Shown here piece by piece: positions 1 through 5,346 of a stretch of 8,119 nt of DNA. Origin of the DNA: Pseudonocardiales bacterium (lineage in GTDB: Bacteria; Actinomycetota; Actinomycetes; Mycobacteriales; Pseudonocardiaceae); assembly GCA_025465385.1 (NCBI GenBank), contig JAODNG010000123.1:1-8119 (forward strand), given 5' to 3'. Within the stretch, counting starts at the first letter, position 1, and each line of letters starts with the position of its first letter. Position numbers and translations under genes: made by a program. The notes beneath the pieces are model-generated. The model was not told the DNA's origin and searched no databases. It saw only the letters and a list, made by a program, of their open reading frames with translations.

Positions 1-1197
1 ATCGTGCTCGGCGTCGAGAACGGTGACCAGCTCGGAATCGAATTGGGCTGCCCAGGTGCGGACAGCGGCGAGGATCTCGGGTCCGGGCAGGGTGGCGATG
101 TGGTCGGCGCTGACGTCTTCGAGCTTGACCAAGTCCACCAGCGGGCCGGCGACTCCACACTGGTCCAGCCGGATCGGGGTAGTGAGTGCTTTATCTAGGG
201 GAAGTTCAGCGAGCCGCCCGTTGGCTAAGCCCCGCAGATAATAGAGTACGGCCTCGGCCGGATAGCCGGCTCCGATGTAGAAGTCGACGCTGGCTTCGGG
301 GTCTGTGCGCTTGGATAGTTTGCGTTTCCCGCCGGCAATCTTCTTCATCAGCGGAGCGATATGCGCATAGGTGACCGGTTCGAAGCCCAGGACGTTGAAT
401 AGCTGCAGATGCAGCGGGACCGAGGAAATCCACTCCTCACCGCGGATGACCAGCGTGACGCGCATCAGGTGGTCATCCACCGCGTGCGCGAAGTGGTAGG
501 TCGGCAGCCGAGGGATTTGGTCGGAAGACTTCAGGATGACCGTGTCGTTGCGATTGGCCTCATGTTCCAACTCACCTCGGATCGCGTCGGTGAAGCGGAC
601 CCGCTGCTCATTGGCGTCGTCCGGCGCGCGGAAGCGCACCACGTATGGAGCGCCTTCATCGAGCTTGGCACGTACGGCGTCAGGTTCGGCATCGCGCCAG
701 ATAGCCCACGATCCGTAGTAGCCGGTGGGAATCTTGGCGGCTTGCTGGCGGCCGGTGATGTCAGCGAGTTCCTCCTTGGTGGCGAAGCACAGGTACGCCC
801 TGCCGTGGCGCAGCAGCTCCCGCACATAGCTGAGGTAGATCAGTTCCCGGGCGGACTGGTGGTAGGGGCCGTAGCCGCCGTGCCCGTCGATCTCGTCAGA
901 TGGGATACCGAAGTAGTCGAACGCGCGGGCGAACTGGGTCAGGGCGCCCTTGACCTCGCGCGACTGGTCGGTGTCTTCCACCCGCACCAGGTAGACGCCC
1001 CCGGAGTGCGCCGCGATGTCGCGGTCGATGGTGGCCACGTAGATGCCGCCGATATGCACGAACCCGGTCGGCGACGGGCCGAATCGGGTGACCTGGGCAC
1101 CCTCCGGGAGCTCCCGCGGTGGGTAGCGATGTTCCCAATGGGCCGGTTCGGGCAGGTCAGCGGGGAACAGGGCGTCGATCACCACGCGGTCCAGCAT
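1..1197 (-). CDS. gltX: Glutamyl-tRNA synthetase-like protein, N-terminally extended type (3' end outside window)
   Basis: Class I aminoacyl-tRNA synthetase that would charge tRNA with glutamate in the cytoplasm. The frame stays open for 399 codons from an ATG at 1197 to the window edge. Residues 36-51 read VTRFGPSPTGFVHIGG, the class I ATP-binding signature in its GluRS form. It is followed by the family-typical VRVEDTDQSR, by TYHFAHAVDDHLMRVTLVIRGEEW, split here as TYHFAHAVDD then HLMRVTLVIRGEEW, and by the second signature KLSKR at residues 293-297, preceded by GGKR. About 35 residues precede the first signature. From memory, that extension and the phrases PTGYYG and KRKLSKR resemble the roughly 550-residue GluRS of Clostridia, whereas actinobacterial housekeeping GltX starts almost directly at the motif. 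The C-terminal anticodon-binding part lies mostly outside the window. One TTA codon occurs at codon 324. No in-frame start was found just upstream, and the ribosome binding site is weak. It is probably a second, acquired copy; charging specificity (Glu, Gln or a non-translational role) cannot be read from the sequence. Confidence 0.9.
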   Translation of the reverse strand, partial: MLDRVVIDALFPADLPEPAHWEHRYPPRELPEGAQVTRFGPSPTGFVHIGGIYVATIDRDIAAHSGGVYLVRVEDTDQSREVKGALTQFARAFDYFGIPSDEIDGHGGYGPYHQSARELIYLSYVRELLRHGRAYLCFATKEELADITGRQQAAKIPTGYYGSWAIWRDAEPDAVRAKLDEGAPYVVRFRAPDDANEQRVRFTDAIRGELEHEANRNDTVILKSSDQIPRLPTYHFAHAVDDHLMRVTLVIRGEEWISSVPLHLQLFNVLGFEPVTYAHIAPLMKKIAGGKRKLSKRTDPEASVDFYIGAGYPAEAVLYYLRGLANGRLAELPLDKALTTPIRLDQCGVAGPLVDLVKLEDVSADHIATLPGPEILAAVRTWAAQFDSELVTVLDAEHD

Positions 1198-1246
1198 CGC
1201 TACGTAAGTCTCGCTTCCGGGCTGAACCCGATCATGGAATGGGCAT

Positions 1247-1256
1247 AGGATAGATA
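1247..1256 (-). promoter_or_regulatory. Possible -10 region of gltX-like gene
   Basis: On the minus strand this AT-rich patch reads TTATCTATCCT, including TATCCT (1252 down to 1247), which fits the TANNNT pattern of actinobacterial -10 boxes. It stands out in otherwise GC-rich DNA about 50 bases upstream of the ATG. I see no matching -35 box at the proper spacing, so the call is weak. Confidence 0.3.
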
Positions 1257-1316
1257 ACCAACGCTACCAATCGTGCCTTTTCGCTTGCCCGCCGCAGGCG
1301 CCCTAGGGGCGTTGGT
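1256..1316. repeat. Inverted repeat ACCAACGC / GCGTTGGT with palindrome in the spacer
   Basis: ACCAACGC at 1257-1264 is the exact reverse complement of GCGTTGGT at 1309-1316. The spacer of 44 bases ends in the 8-bp palindrome CCCTAGGG (1301-1308). The repeat lies just upstream of the candidate -10 of the gltX-like gene, so it could be an operator or form part of a transcript structure. A perfect 8-bp match with a long spacer can also arise by chance. Confidence 0.4.
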
Positions 1317-1332
1317 CACCGCGCGCATGCAC

Positions 1333-1379
1333 GGCGCAGGCGCGGGCCGGCCGCGCGGGCAGCGCGTGACTACTGCGCC
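1333..1379. repeat. Nested GC-rich inverted repeats
   Basis: GGCGCAG (1333-1339) pairs exactly with CTGCGCC (1373-1379). Inside this pair, GCGCGG (1340-1345) pairs exactly with CCGCGC (1351-1356) around a 5-base loop. There is no T-run, so it is not a classical intrinsic terminator. It could fold in either transcript leader or simply reflect GC-rich composition. Confidence 0.35.
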
Positions 1380-1388
1380 CAGAGGGCG

Positions 1389-1394
1389 TTGACA
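1389..1394 (+). promoter_or_regulatory. Candidate -35 box for the glycosyltransferase
   Basis: A perfect TTGACA lies 84 bases before the ATG at 1478. No recognisable -10 box follows at 16-18 bases (the DNA there is GC-rich), so this is a lone match to the -35 consensus and should be treated as tentative. Confidence 0.25.
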
Positions 1395-1477
1395 AATCAG
1401 TGACTCGCCGAGCGTGGGTCCACGGCCGCAGCCGCCCGCTGTCGACGACCACGATCAAGCCTGCTTCTGGAGACAGT

Positions 1478-2140
1478 ATGAACACCTGGGTACTGACCCC
1501 GTGCCACCATCCGCGCTTGAGCGACCTCACGACGTCCCTGGCGCATCTGAGCCATCCGGTGGATCGGACAGTGGTGGTCACCACCCTCCCCGAGCCGATC
1601 GCACCGGAAGACCTACCCGGGGTGACTCTGCTGGTCTCCGCTGAACCGGGGGTGAATGTTTCCCGCTGGTGGAATACCGGCCTGGACTGGATCGAGCAGC
1701 ACCACGAACCGGGTCCTTACGAGGTGCTGTGCATGGAGTCCGACGTGCGCATCGAATGGTCAACGCTGGCCCGGCTGCGGATGGTGCTGCGCAACTACAA
1801 CCTCGCGATGGTCGGTGCCGACTGGTACAGCGTGGTTACCAGCGCCGTCGAGACCCGCTACGACCTTGACCCGTGGACGGCGGAGCACCGCATCCCCGGG
1901 TCGTGCATGCTGGTAGCCGGCGAACTCGGGATGCGATTCGACGAGCAATTCCGCTGGAGCTATGCCGCCGACGACTTCGAATGGCAGCACCGCAAGGCCG
2001 CCGGCACGGGCTTGGTGCGTGGCCTGACCATGGAGCACGGCCCTGCTAGGCCGCTGACCGGGGAGCGCGCCGAGTACGCCGAGGTGGACCGGCAGCGGTT
2101 CGTGGCGAAATGGGCCGGCCCGCCAGTCGATGAGGCCTGA
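1478..2140 (+). CDS. Small GT-A-fold (family 2-like) glycosyltransferase
   Basis: Predicted 220-residue cytoplasmic protein with no signal peptide or membrane segment. It resembles short nucleotide-sugar-dependent glycosyltransferases of the GT-A fold. The N-terminus WVLTPCHHPRLSDL matches the first beta strand of family 2 enzymes. SRWWNTGLDW lies at residues 62-71. ESD at 87-89, after the hydrophobic strand YEVLCM, sits where the metal-binding DxD normally lies. PGSCMLVAGE at 140-149 and DDFEW at 165-169 match the acceptor-side loop and the general-base region. The DxD itself is not canonical, so metal use is uncertain. Start choice: ATG 1478 has TGGAG at 1468-1472, five bases upstream; an in-frame GTG at 1400 would add 26 residues that do not look like the fold. 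It stands alone, divergent from the gltX-like gene and convergent with a methyltransferase. Donor and acceptor are unknown. I associate the SRWWN phrase with phage-borne or mobile actinobacterial relatives, but that is from memory. Confidence 0.7.
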   Translation: MNTWVLTPCHHPRLSDLTTSLAHLSHPVDRTVVVTTLPEPIAPEDLPGVTLLVSAEPGVNVSRWWNTGLDWIEQHHEPGPYEVLCMESDVRIEWSTLARLRMVLRNYNLAMVGADWYSVVTSAVETRYDLDPWTAEHRIPGSCMLVAGELGMRFDEQFRWSYAADDFEWQHRKAAGTGLVRGLTMEHGPARPLTGERAEYAEVDRQRFVAKWAGPPVDEA

Positions 2141-2150
2141 CTCCGCGGCG

Positions 2151-2171
2151 ACGACCGATGCTCATGGTCGT
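2151..2171. terminator. Possible bidirectional hairpin between convergent genes
   Basis: ACGACC (2151-2156) is exactly complementary to GGTCGT (2166-2171), giving a 6-bp stem with a 9-base loop. It spans the 21-bp gap between the glycosyltransferase stop and the methyltransferase stop and runs a few codons into the latter. No T-tract follows on either side, so it is weak as an intrinsic terminator. Confidence 0.25.
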
Positions 2172-2770
2172 ACGGCTCCGACTACCACAAGCGCACGCCG
2201 GCCGGGCGTATGGTTCTCGACCCGGACGTTTGTGAAGCCGGCCGCCAGGCACTGAGCTGCGAAGGACTCGCCCTGCTGTGTTGTCCAACCATGGCCGGCG
2301 AGCCCGGTGGCGCCGGGACGTACCAGGCGCTCGATCGCGAAGAATCGGCCGCCTGGAGCGAGCACGCGCTTGATCTCAGCAAGTCCCGCGGTGACGTGTC
2401 TCCAGTGGTGAACGGTTGCCAGCGACCACACCACCGTTGCCGAGGAGTCCGCTTCAGGCAGATCTTCCGCAGCGCCCTGCGCCCAAACGATGGCAGCTCG
2501 GTCGGGAGTCAATGTCCGAGCGAGCCGAAGCATCACGGGTGCCGGATCCACGCCGACCACGTGTGCCCCACGGCGGGCGGCTTCCCTGACTGCGGTGCCG
2601 GGACCGCAGCCAACGTCGATGACCCGGTCAGCATCCGACACGCAGGCCACGTCGGCGGCGAGGTGGGCGGCGGCGCGCCCGGTGAGGCTCATGATGAGCC
2701 CGATCAACAGTCCCGTCACCCCAGCGAAGTCCGGATGGTCGGCGTGATGGTTGACCGCATCAGTAGTCAT
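2162..2770 (-). CDS. Class I SAM-dependent methyltransferase (Methyltransf_11/UbiE-like)
   Basis: A 202-residue soluble protein expected to transfer a methyl group from S-adenosylmethionine to a small molecule. Motif I, the glycine-rich SAM loop, is VIDVGCGPGT at residues 50-59. The acidic residue that contacts the ribose is D75 in VVGVDPAP. The adenine-side patch is AEDLPEAD at 101-108. VWSLATVHHW at 114-123 is the motif IV region, and KRVLAPGGRFFAIE at 134-147 is the post-motif strand typical of the family. The N-terminus (residues 1-30) is His-rich then hydrophobic and may help cover the active site. The ATG at 2770 has AAGGTG seven bases upstream, a good ribosome binding site. The gene follows the MBL-fold gene on the same strand after 112 bp containing repeated motifs, so it may have its own promoter. 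The substrate cannot be inferred. Confidence 0.85.
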   Translation of the reverse strand: MTTDAVNHHADHPDFAGVTGLLIGLIMSLTGRAAAHLAADVACVSDADRVIDVGCGPGTAVREAARRGAHVVGVDPAPVMLRLARTLTPDRAAIVWAQGAAEDLPEADSSATVVWSLATVHHWRHVTAGLAEIKRVLAPGGRFFAIERLVRPGATGLAGHGWTTQQGESFAAQCLAAGFTNVRVENHTPGRRALVVVGAVRP

Positions 2771-2797
2771 AGGTGCACCTTGCGGGTTGAAGGTGGC

Positions 2798-2818
2798 TCG
2801 AAGTCAAATGACATCACA
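2798..2818. repeat. Direct repeat copy 1, upstream of methyltransferase
   Basis: TCG, two bases, then GTCAAATGACATCACA. It matches the copy at 2862-2882 at 17 of 21 positions by eye. The core holds a small palindrome, GTCA-AA-TGAC (2803-2812). It sits 28-48 bases upstream of the methyltransferase ATG, where an operator or core promoter would be expected. Confidence 0.5.
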
Positions 2819-2861
2819 GATCTCATTCCGATCGGCCAAGCTGCCGCTGGACACCGTTCCA

Positions 2862-2882
2862 TCGCGGTCAAATGTCGTCACA
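2862..2882. repeat. Direct repeat copy 2, abutting the MBL-fold stop codon
   Basis: TCG, two bases, then GTCAAATGTCGTCACA, ending directly against the stop codon of the MBL-fold gene. It is exactly 64 bp from copy 1, close to six helical turns, so both copies would face the same side of the DNA. Regulator binding or looping is an inference. Confidence 0.5.
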
Positions 2883-3698
2883 TCAGGTTGAGGGTCCGCT
2901 GAGGTGAGCGATGTAGCGCTGGGCCGAGCGGCGGATGGCGGCCGGGCCGTCCTCGACGACAGTCCGGCCCCACCAGCCGCCGTAGACGCGGTCGAAGCGG
3001 TAGCCCTCGACGCGGTGGACGATGGCCATGATCGTGGCGGCGTCAAGCGGGATGAGGTTGGGGTAGCTCCACATGAAGCTCACCCACTGGCGGTCTTGCA
3101 CGACGGTGATGGTGTCGCCGGTGAGCAGGGCGCCCCGCCCTCCGGATCCAGCCGGCCAGTGCAGCACTGCGGCACCGTCGAAATGGCCGCCGATGCGGGC
3201 CATGGTCACCCCCGGGACCGGCGCGATCTCGTCAGCTCCGAATAGCTCGATGCGTGGTGAGGGACGCTGGATCCAGTCCCGATCCGCGGTGGGGATGAGG
3301 ATCGGCGCGTCGAATGCGTCCGCCCATTCGACGCACGCGGCGTAGAAATGCGGATGTGACTGGCAGATCGCGGCGATGCCCCCGCGTCGGGTGACTTCCT
3401 CGAGCGCAGCATCGTCGAGCAGGGAGACGCAGTCCCACAGCACGTTGCCCTGCGGGGTGCAGACGAGCAGCGCTCGCTGCCCGATCGCGAAGGACGGGGA
3501 GGTTCCGATCCCGAGCAAGTCGCTCTCTTCTTCCCGGAGGTCGCTGGCGTGGTCACGGGCGAGCTCGGCGCCGGTCGTCCACCGCTGGCCCTCCCACCCG
3601 ACATACTGCCGTTCGTCTTCGCAGATCGCGCAAGCTGGCGGCGGTTCGGCGGTGTCGGCTTGTTGAACACCGCACGTCACACAGATCCACGCGGACAT
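2883..3698 (-). CDS. MBL-fold metallo-hydrolase with N-terminal zinc ribbon and incomplete metal motif
   Basis: A 271-residue cytoplasmic protein. Residues 6-26 contain CVTC and CAIC, two CxxC pairs that look like a zinc ribbon or rubredoxin-like knuckle. The rest reads as a metallo-beta-lactamase fold: a strand with LLVCTPQGNVLWDC (77-90), SHPHFYAAC at 114-122 in place of HxHxDH, GGHFDGAA at 170-177 (third metal histidine H172), and ALLTGDTI with D195 as the bridging acid. H115, H117, H172 and D195 could hold one metal, but the Asp and His of the second site are Y119 and A120, and the final His is not evident in VYGGWWGR. The protein may thus be mononuclear or use an unusual metal. I recall homologues with the same HPHFY form, which would make this a subfamily trait rather than decay. 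The substrate is unknown; glyoxalase II-like or lactonase-like annotations would be unsafe. The ATG at 3698 has AAGGG about 11 bases upstream. Divergent from the SRPBCC operon. Confidence 0.85.
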   Translation of the reverse strand: MSAWICVTCGVQQADTAEPPPACAICEDERQYVGWEGQRWTTGAELARDHASDLREEESDLLGIGTSPSFAIGQRALLVCTPQGNVLWDCVSLLDDAALEEVTRRGGIAAICQSHPHFYAACVEWADAFDAPILIPTADRDWIQRPSPRIELFGADEIAPVPGVTMARIGGHFDGAAVLHWPAGSGGRGALLTGDTITVVQDRQWVSFMWSYPNLIPLDAATIMAIVHRVEGYRFDRVYGGWWGRTVVEDGPAAIRRSAQRYIAHLSGPST

Positions 3699-3714
3699 AT
3701 CGTTGGCTACCCTT

Positions 3715-3730
3715 CGTCATCGCGTTGACG
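3715..3730. promoter_or_regulatory. Imperfect 16-bp palindrome, candidate operator in divergent promoter
   Basis: CGTCA (3715-3719) and TGACG (3726-3730) are perfect inverted arms, with a central CGCG (3721-3724). Only the T/T pair at 3720/3725 breaks the symmetry. It lies in the 60 bp between the MBL-fold gene and the SRPBCC operon and covers the TTGACG box, so a bound repressor could block the operon and perhaps both directions. No regulator gene is in the window. Confidence 0.45.
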
Positions 3731-3752
3731 TTGCTCCACAAGGTGGTACATC
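3725..3752 (+). promoter_or_regulatory. Candidate promoter of the SRPBCC-amidohydrolase-permease operon
   Basis: TTGACG (3725-3730) matches five of six -35 consensus bases. After 16 bases, TACATC (3747-3752) is a fair -10 match. Initiation about seven bases downstream would fall at 3759, the GTG start codon itself, predicting a leaderless mRNA, which is common in actinobacteria. Confidence 0.4.
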
Positions 3753-3758
3753 TACCGA

Positions 3759-4211
3759 GTGGTTCATGGCCAGTACATCAACATCCAGGTTCACACCCAC
3801 GCCAAGGCCGACGTCGTGTACGCGTTGTTGCGGGACGGCGCGAGCTGGCCGACGTGGACCTCGATCGATTCATTCGAGCTGGAACGGGCCGGTGAACGAG
3901 AACCGGAAGGAGTCGGCGCAATCAGAATCTTTCGCTGGGGGAAAGTAGCTGGCCGAGACCAGCTCGCTGAGTTACTCCCCGATCGCAGGTTCAGCTACCT
4001 GCATCTGTCCGGCCTGCCCGTACGGGACTATCGCGCAGATGTCGATCTCGAACCGAATGCGGAAGGGACCAGGATCCGCTGGCACGTTTCTTTCTCGCCG
4101 AAGGTGCCGGGGACCGGTTGGCTGTTGCGGTGGGGAATCACGCGATTCGTCACGCAATGCGCGCGAGGTCTCGCTGCTTATGCGCCCACCGCAACGGTCG
4201 ATGAGCCCTGA
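3759..4211 (+). CDS. SRPBCC (START-like, polyketide cyclase/dehydrase-type) protein
   Basis: A 150-residue soluble protein of the Bet v1-like helix-grip fold, whose members hold a hydrophobic ligand in a deep pocket and act as cyclases, hydratases or carriers. Seen in the sequence: an opening strand INIQVHTHAKAD, a helix with VVYALLRDGASWPTW (residues 19-33), the WPTW turn typical of the polyketide-cyclase branch, alternating strands (FSYLHLSG, YRADVDLEPN, TRIRWHVSFSP), and a long C-terminal helix from about residue 120. The start is a GTG; the only purine-rich site (AAGGTGG, 3740-3746) is 12 bases away, rather far, so leaderless initiation is plausible. An ATG at 3766 is in another frame. 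First gene of an operon: its end overlaps the amidohydrolase start. It contains one TTA codon (72). The ligand is unknown; the context suggests a substrate or product of the amidohydrolase. Confidence 0.8.
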   Translation: MVHGQYINIQVHTHAKADVVYALLRDGASWPTWTSIDSFELERAGEREPEGVGAIRIFRWGKVAGRDQLAELLPDRRFSYLHLSGLPVRDYRADVDLEPNAEGTRIRWHVSFSPKVPGTGWLLRWGITRFVTQCARGLAAYAPTATVDEP

Positions 4212-5346
4212 CGGGTTGCGCGCCGCGATCGACGCGCTCCGCCTGGTGGACCATCACGTCCACGGTGCCCTGGTGAGCGACGTCGAAGGTGCTGCATTCG
4301 AGGCTGGCTTCAGCGAGTCCCCGTGGCCGCCACCGGTGGGCACGACGCACCTCGACTCTCAGTTGGGTTTCGCGGTCCGGCGCTGGTGTGCCCCTGTGCT
4401 GGACCTGCCTCCGCACGCGGACGTCACTACGTACATGGCCCGTCGGCGCGATCTCGGTGCGCGGGAAGTTAGCCGCCGGTTTCTCGCCGCGAGCGGCGTC
4501 GGATTGTTCTTTGTCGATACCGGGTATTCAACTGAGCACGCTCTGGGACCCGAGGAGATGGCTTCGGCATCCGGTGGCGCTGCAGCGGAGATCGTGCGCC
4601 TAGAATCCGTTGCGGAACAGGTGGCGGCCAGTGGCGTGGATGCGACTCAATTCGCTGACCAGTTCGCCTCGATGCTGGATGAACGGGCTCGGTATGCAGT
4701 GGCGTTGAAGTCCGTCATCGCCTACCGTTACGGCCTTGACTTCGATCCCGAACCTCCCAGCGGCGCTGAGGTGCGCCGCTCTGCCGGGCAGTGGCTCCGG
4801 CGGCAAGAAACCGGCGCGCCCCGGCTGACCGATCCGGTGCTGCTGCGTCACCTACTCTGGGCTGGCGTCGAACGCGGCCTCCCATTGCAGTTCCACGTCG
4901 GATTCGGAGACCCGGATCTCACTCTGCACCGCTGCGACCCGTCGCTGATGACCGACTTTCTTCGCCTGGTACAGGACCGCCGGGTGCCGGTGATGCTGCT
5001 GCACGGCTATCCCTATCATCGCACCGCCGGGTATCTCGCCGAGGCCTTTCCCCACGTCTATTTCGACGTCGGATTGGCGGTGAACTACACCGGCGCGCGG
5101 TCTCGCGCAGTGGTCGCGGAGTCCCTGGAACTGGCCCCATTCGGGAAGGTGCTGTTCTCCTCCGATGCGTGGGGACCGGCCGAGCTGCACTATCTCGGAG
5201 CCGTGCTGTGGCGGCGTGCCATGGCCAGCGTCCTCGGCGAGTGGGTGGACTCGGGGGACTGGTCGAGTGTTGATGCGGTGCGCGTCGCCAAGATGGTGGG
5301 CGCGGACAACGCGAAACGCGTCTACCGGTGGGAGGAATCGCCATGA
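4201..5346 (+). CDS. Amidohydrolase superfamily protein (Amidohydro_2, FluG N-terminal-like)
   Basis: A metal-dependent TIM-barrel hydrolase of 381 residues, expected in the cytoplasm. Visible active-site elements are the HxH at H19/H21 in LVDHHVHG, LKSVIAYRYG with K170, QFHVGFGDPD with H232, LLHGYPYHR with H268 and H273, and FSSDAWG with D322, all in the order of this superfamily. From memory, the LKS-AYR and HVGFGDPD phrases resemble the amidohydrolase domain fused to glutamine synthetase-like domains in fungal FluG and plant nodulin-type proteins, and stand-alone bacterial relatives. Such enzymes cleave amides, including gamma-glutamyl amides, or act on carboxylates. No glutamine synthetase-like gene lies in the window. 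Start choice: ATG 4201, which overlaps the SRPBCC gene by 11 bases; an in-frame ATG at 4180, with GAGG at 4165-4168, would give 388 residues. Starting at 4039 would add residues that only shadow the SRPBCC gene. The stop overlaps the permease start as ATGA. Confidence 0.85.
   Translation: MSPDGLRAAIDALRLVDHHVHGALVSDVEGAAFEAGFSESPWPPPVGTTHLDSQLGFAVRRWCAPVLDLPPHADVTTYMARRRDLGAREVSRRFLAASGVGLFFVDTGYSTEHALGPEEMASASGGAAAEIVRLESVAEQVAASGVDATQFADQFASMLDERARYAVALKSVIAYRYGLDFDPEPPSGAEVRRSAGQWLRRQETGAPRLTDPVLLRHLLWAGVERGLPLQFHVGFGDPDLTLHRCDPSLMTDFLRLVQDRRVPVMLLHGYPYHRTAGYLAEAFPHVYFDVGLAVNYTGARSRAVVAESLELAPFGKVLFSSDAWGPAELHYLGAVLWRRAMASVLGEWVDSGDWSSVDAVRVAKMVGADNAKRVYRWEESP
5331..5335 (+). promoter_or_regulatory. 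Strong Shine-Dalgarno site fixing the permease start
   Basis: GGAGG lies seven bases before the ATG at 5343 and within the last codons of the amidohydrolase. It supports ATG 5343 over an in-frame GTG at 5328, which would leave no room for this site. With the ATGA overlap at 5343-5346 it indicates translational coupling. Confidence 0.7.

Larger units (their letters stand above)
1198..1477. other. Divergent intergenic region between gltX-like gene and glycosyltransferase
   Basis: I see no convincing gene in these 280 bases. They must hold the promoters of both divergent neighbours. The part next to the gltX-like gene has an AT-rich patch. The middle is very GC-rich and holds several inverted repeats. 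The part near the glycosyltransferase has an isolated perfect TTGACA. A small hairpin (CGGG 1218-1221 with CCCG 1227-1230) would lie in the leader of the gltX-like mRNA. No tRNA cloverleaf or riboswitch could be recognised. Confidence 0.7.

Noticed and set aside
1210..1235. T-arm-like CGGGTTCAGCCCG on the minus strand, considered as part of a tRNA
   Set aside because: The stem is 4 bp with a 5-base loop and no acceptor, D or anticodon arms can be drawn around it.
409..1248. Long plus-strand open frame of 279 codons
   Set aside because: It lies opposite the gltX-like gene, whose frame shows clear class I synthetase signatures. The plus-strand product shows no recognisable motif and is a GC-rich antisense shadow.
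1400..1477. GTG at 1400 as the glycosyltransferase start
   Set aside because: It would add 26 residues rich in Arg and Ser ahead of the first beta strand, while ATG 1478 has a well-placed TGGAG.
2210..2902. Plus-strand open frame of 230 codons opposite the methyltransferase
   Set aside because: The antisense frame carries complete SAM-binding motifs; the plus-strand product has none.
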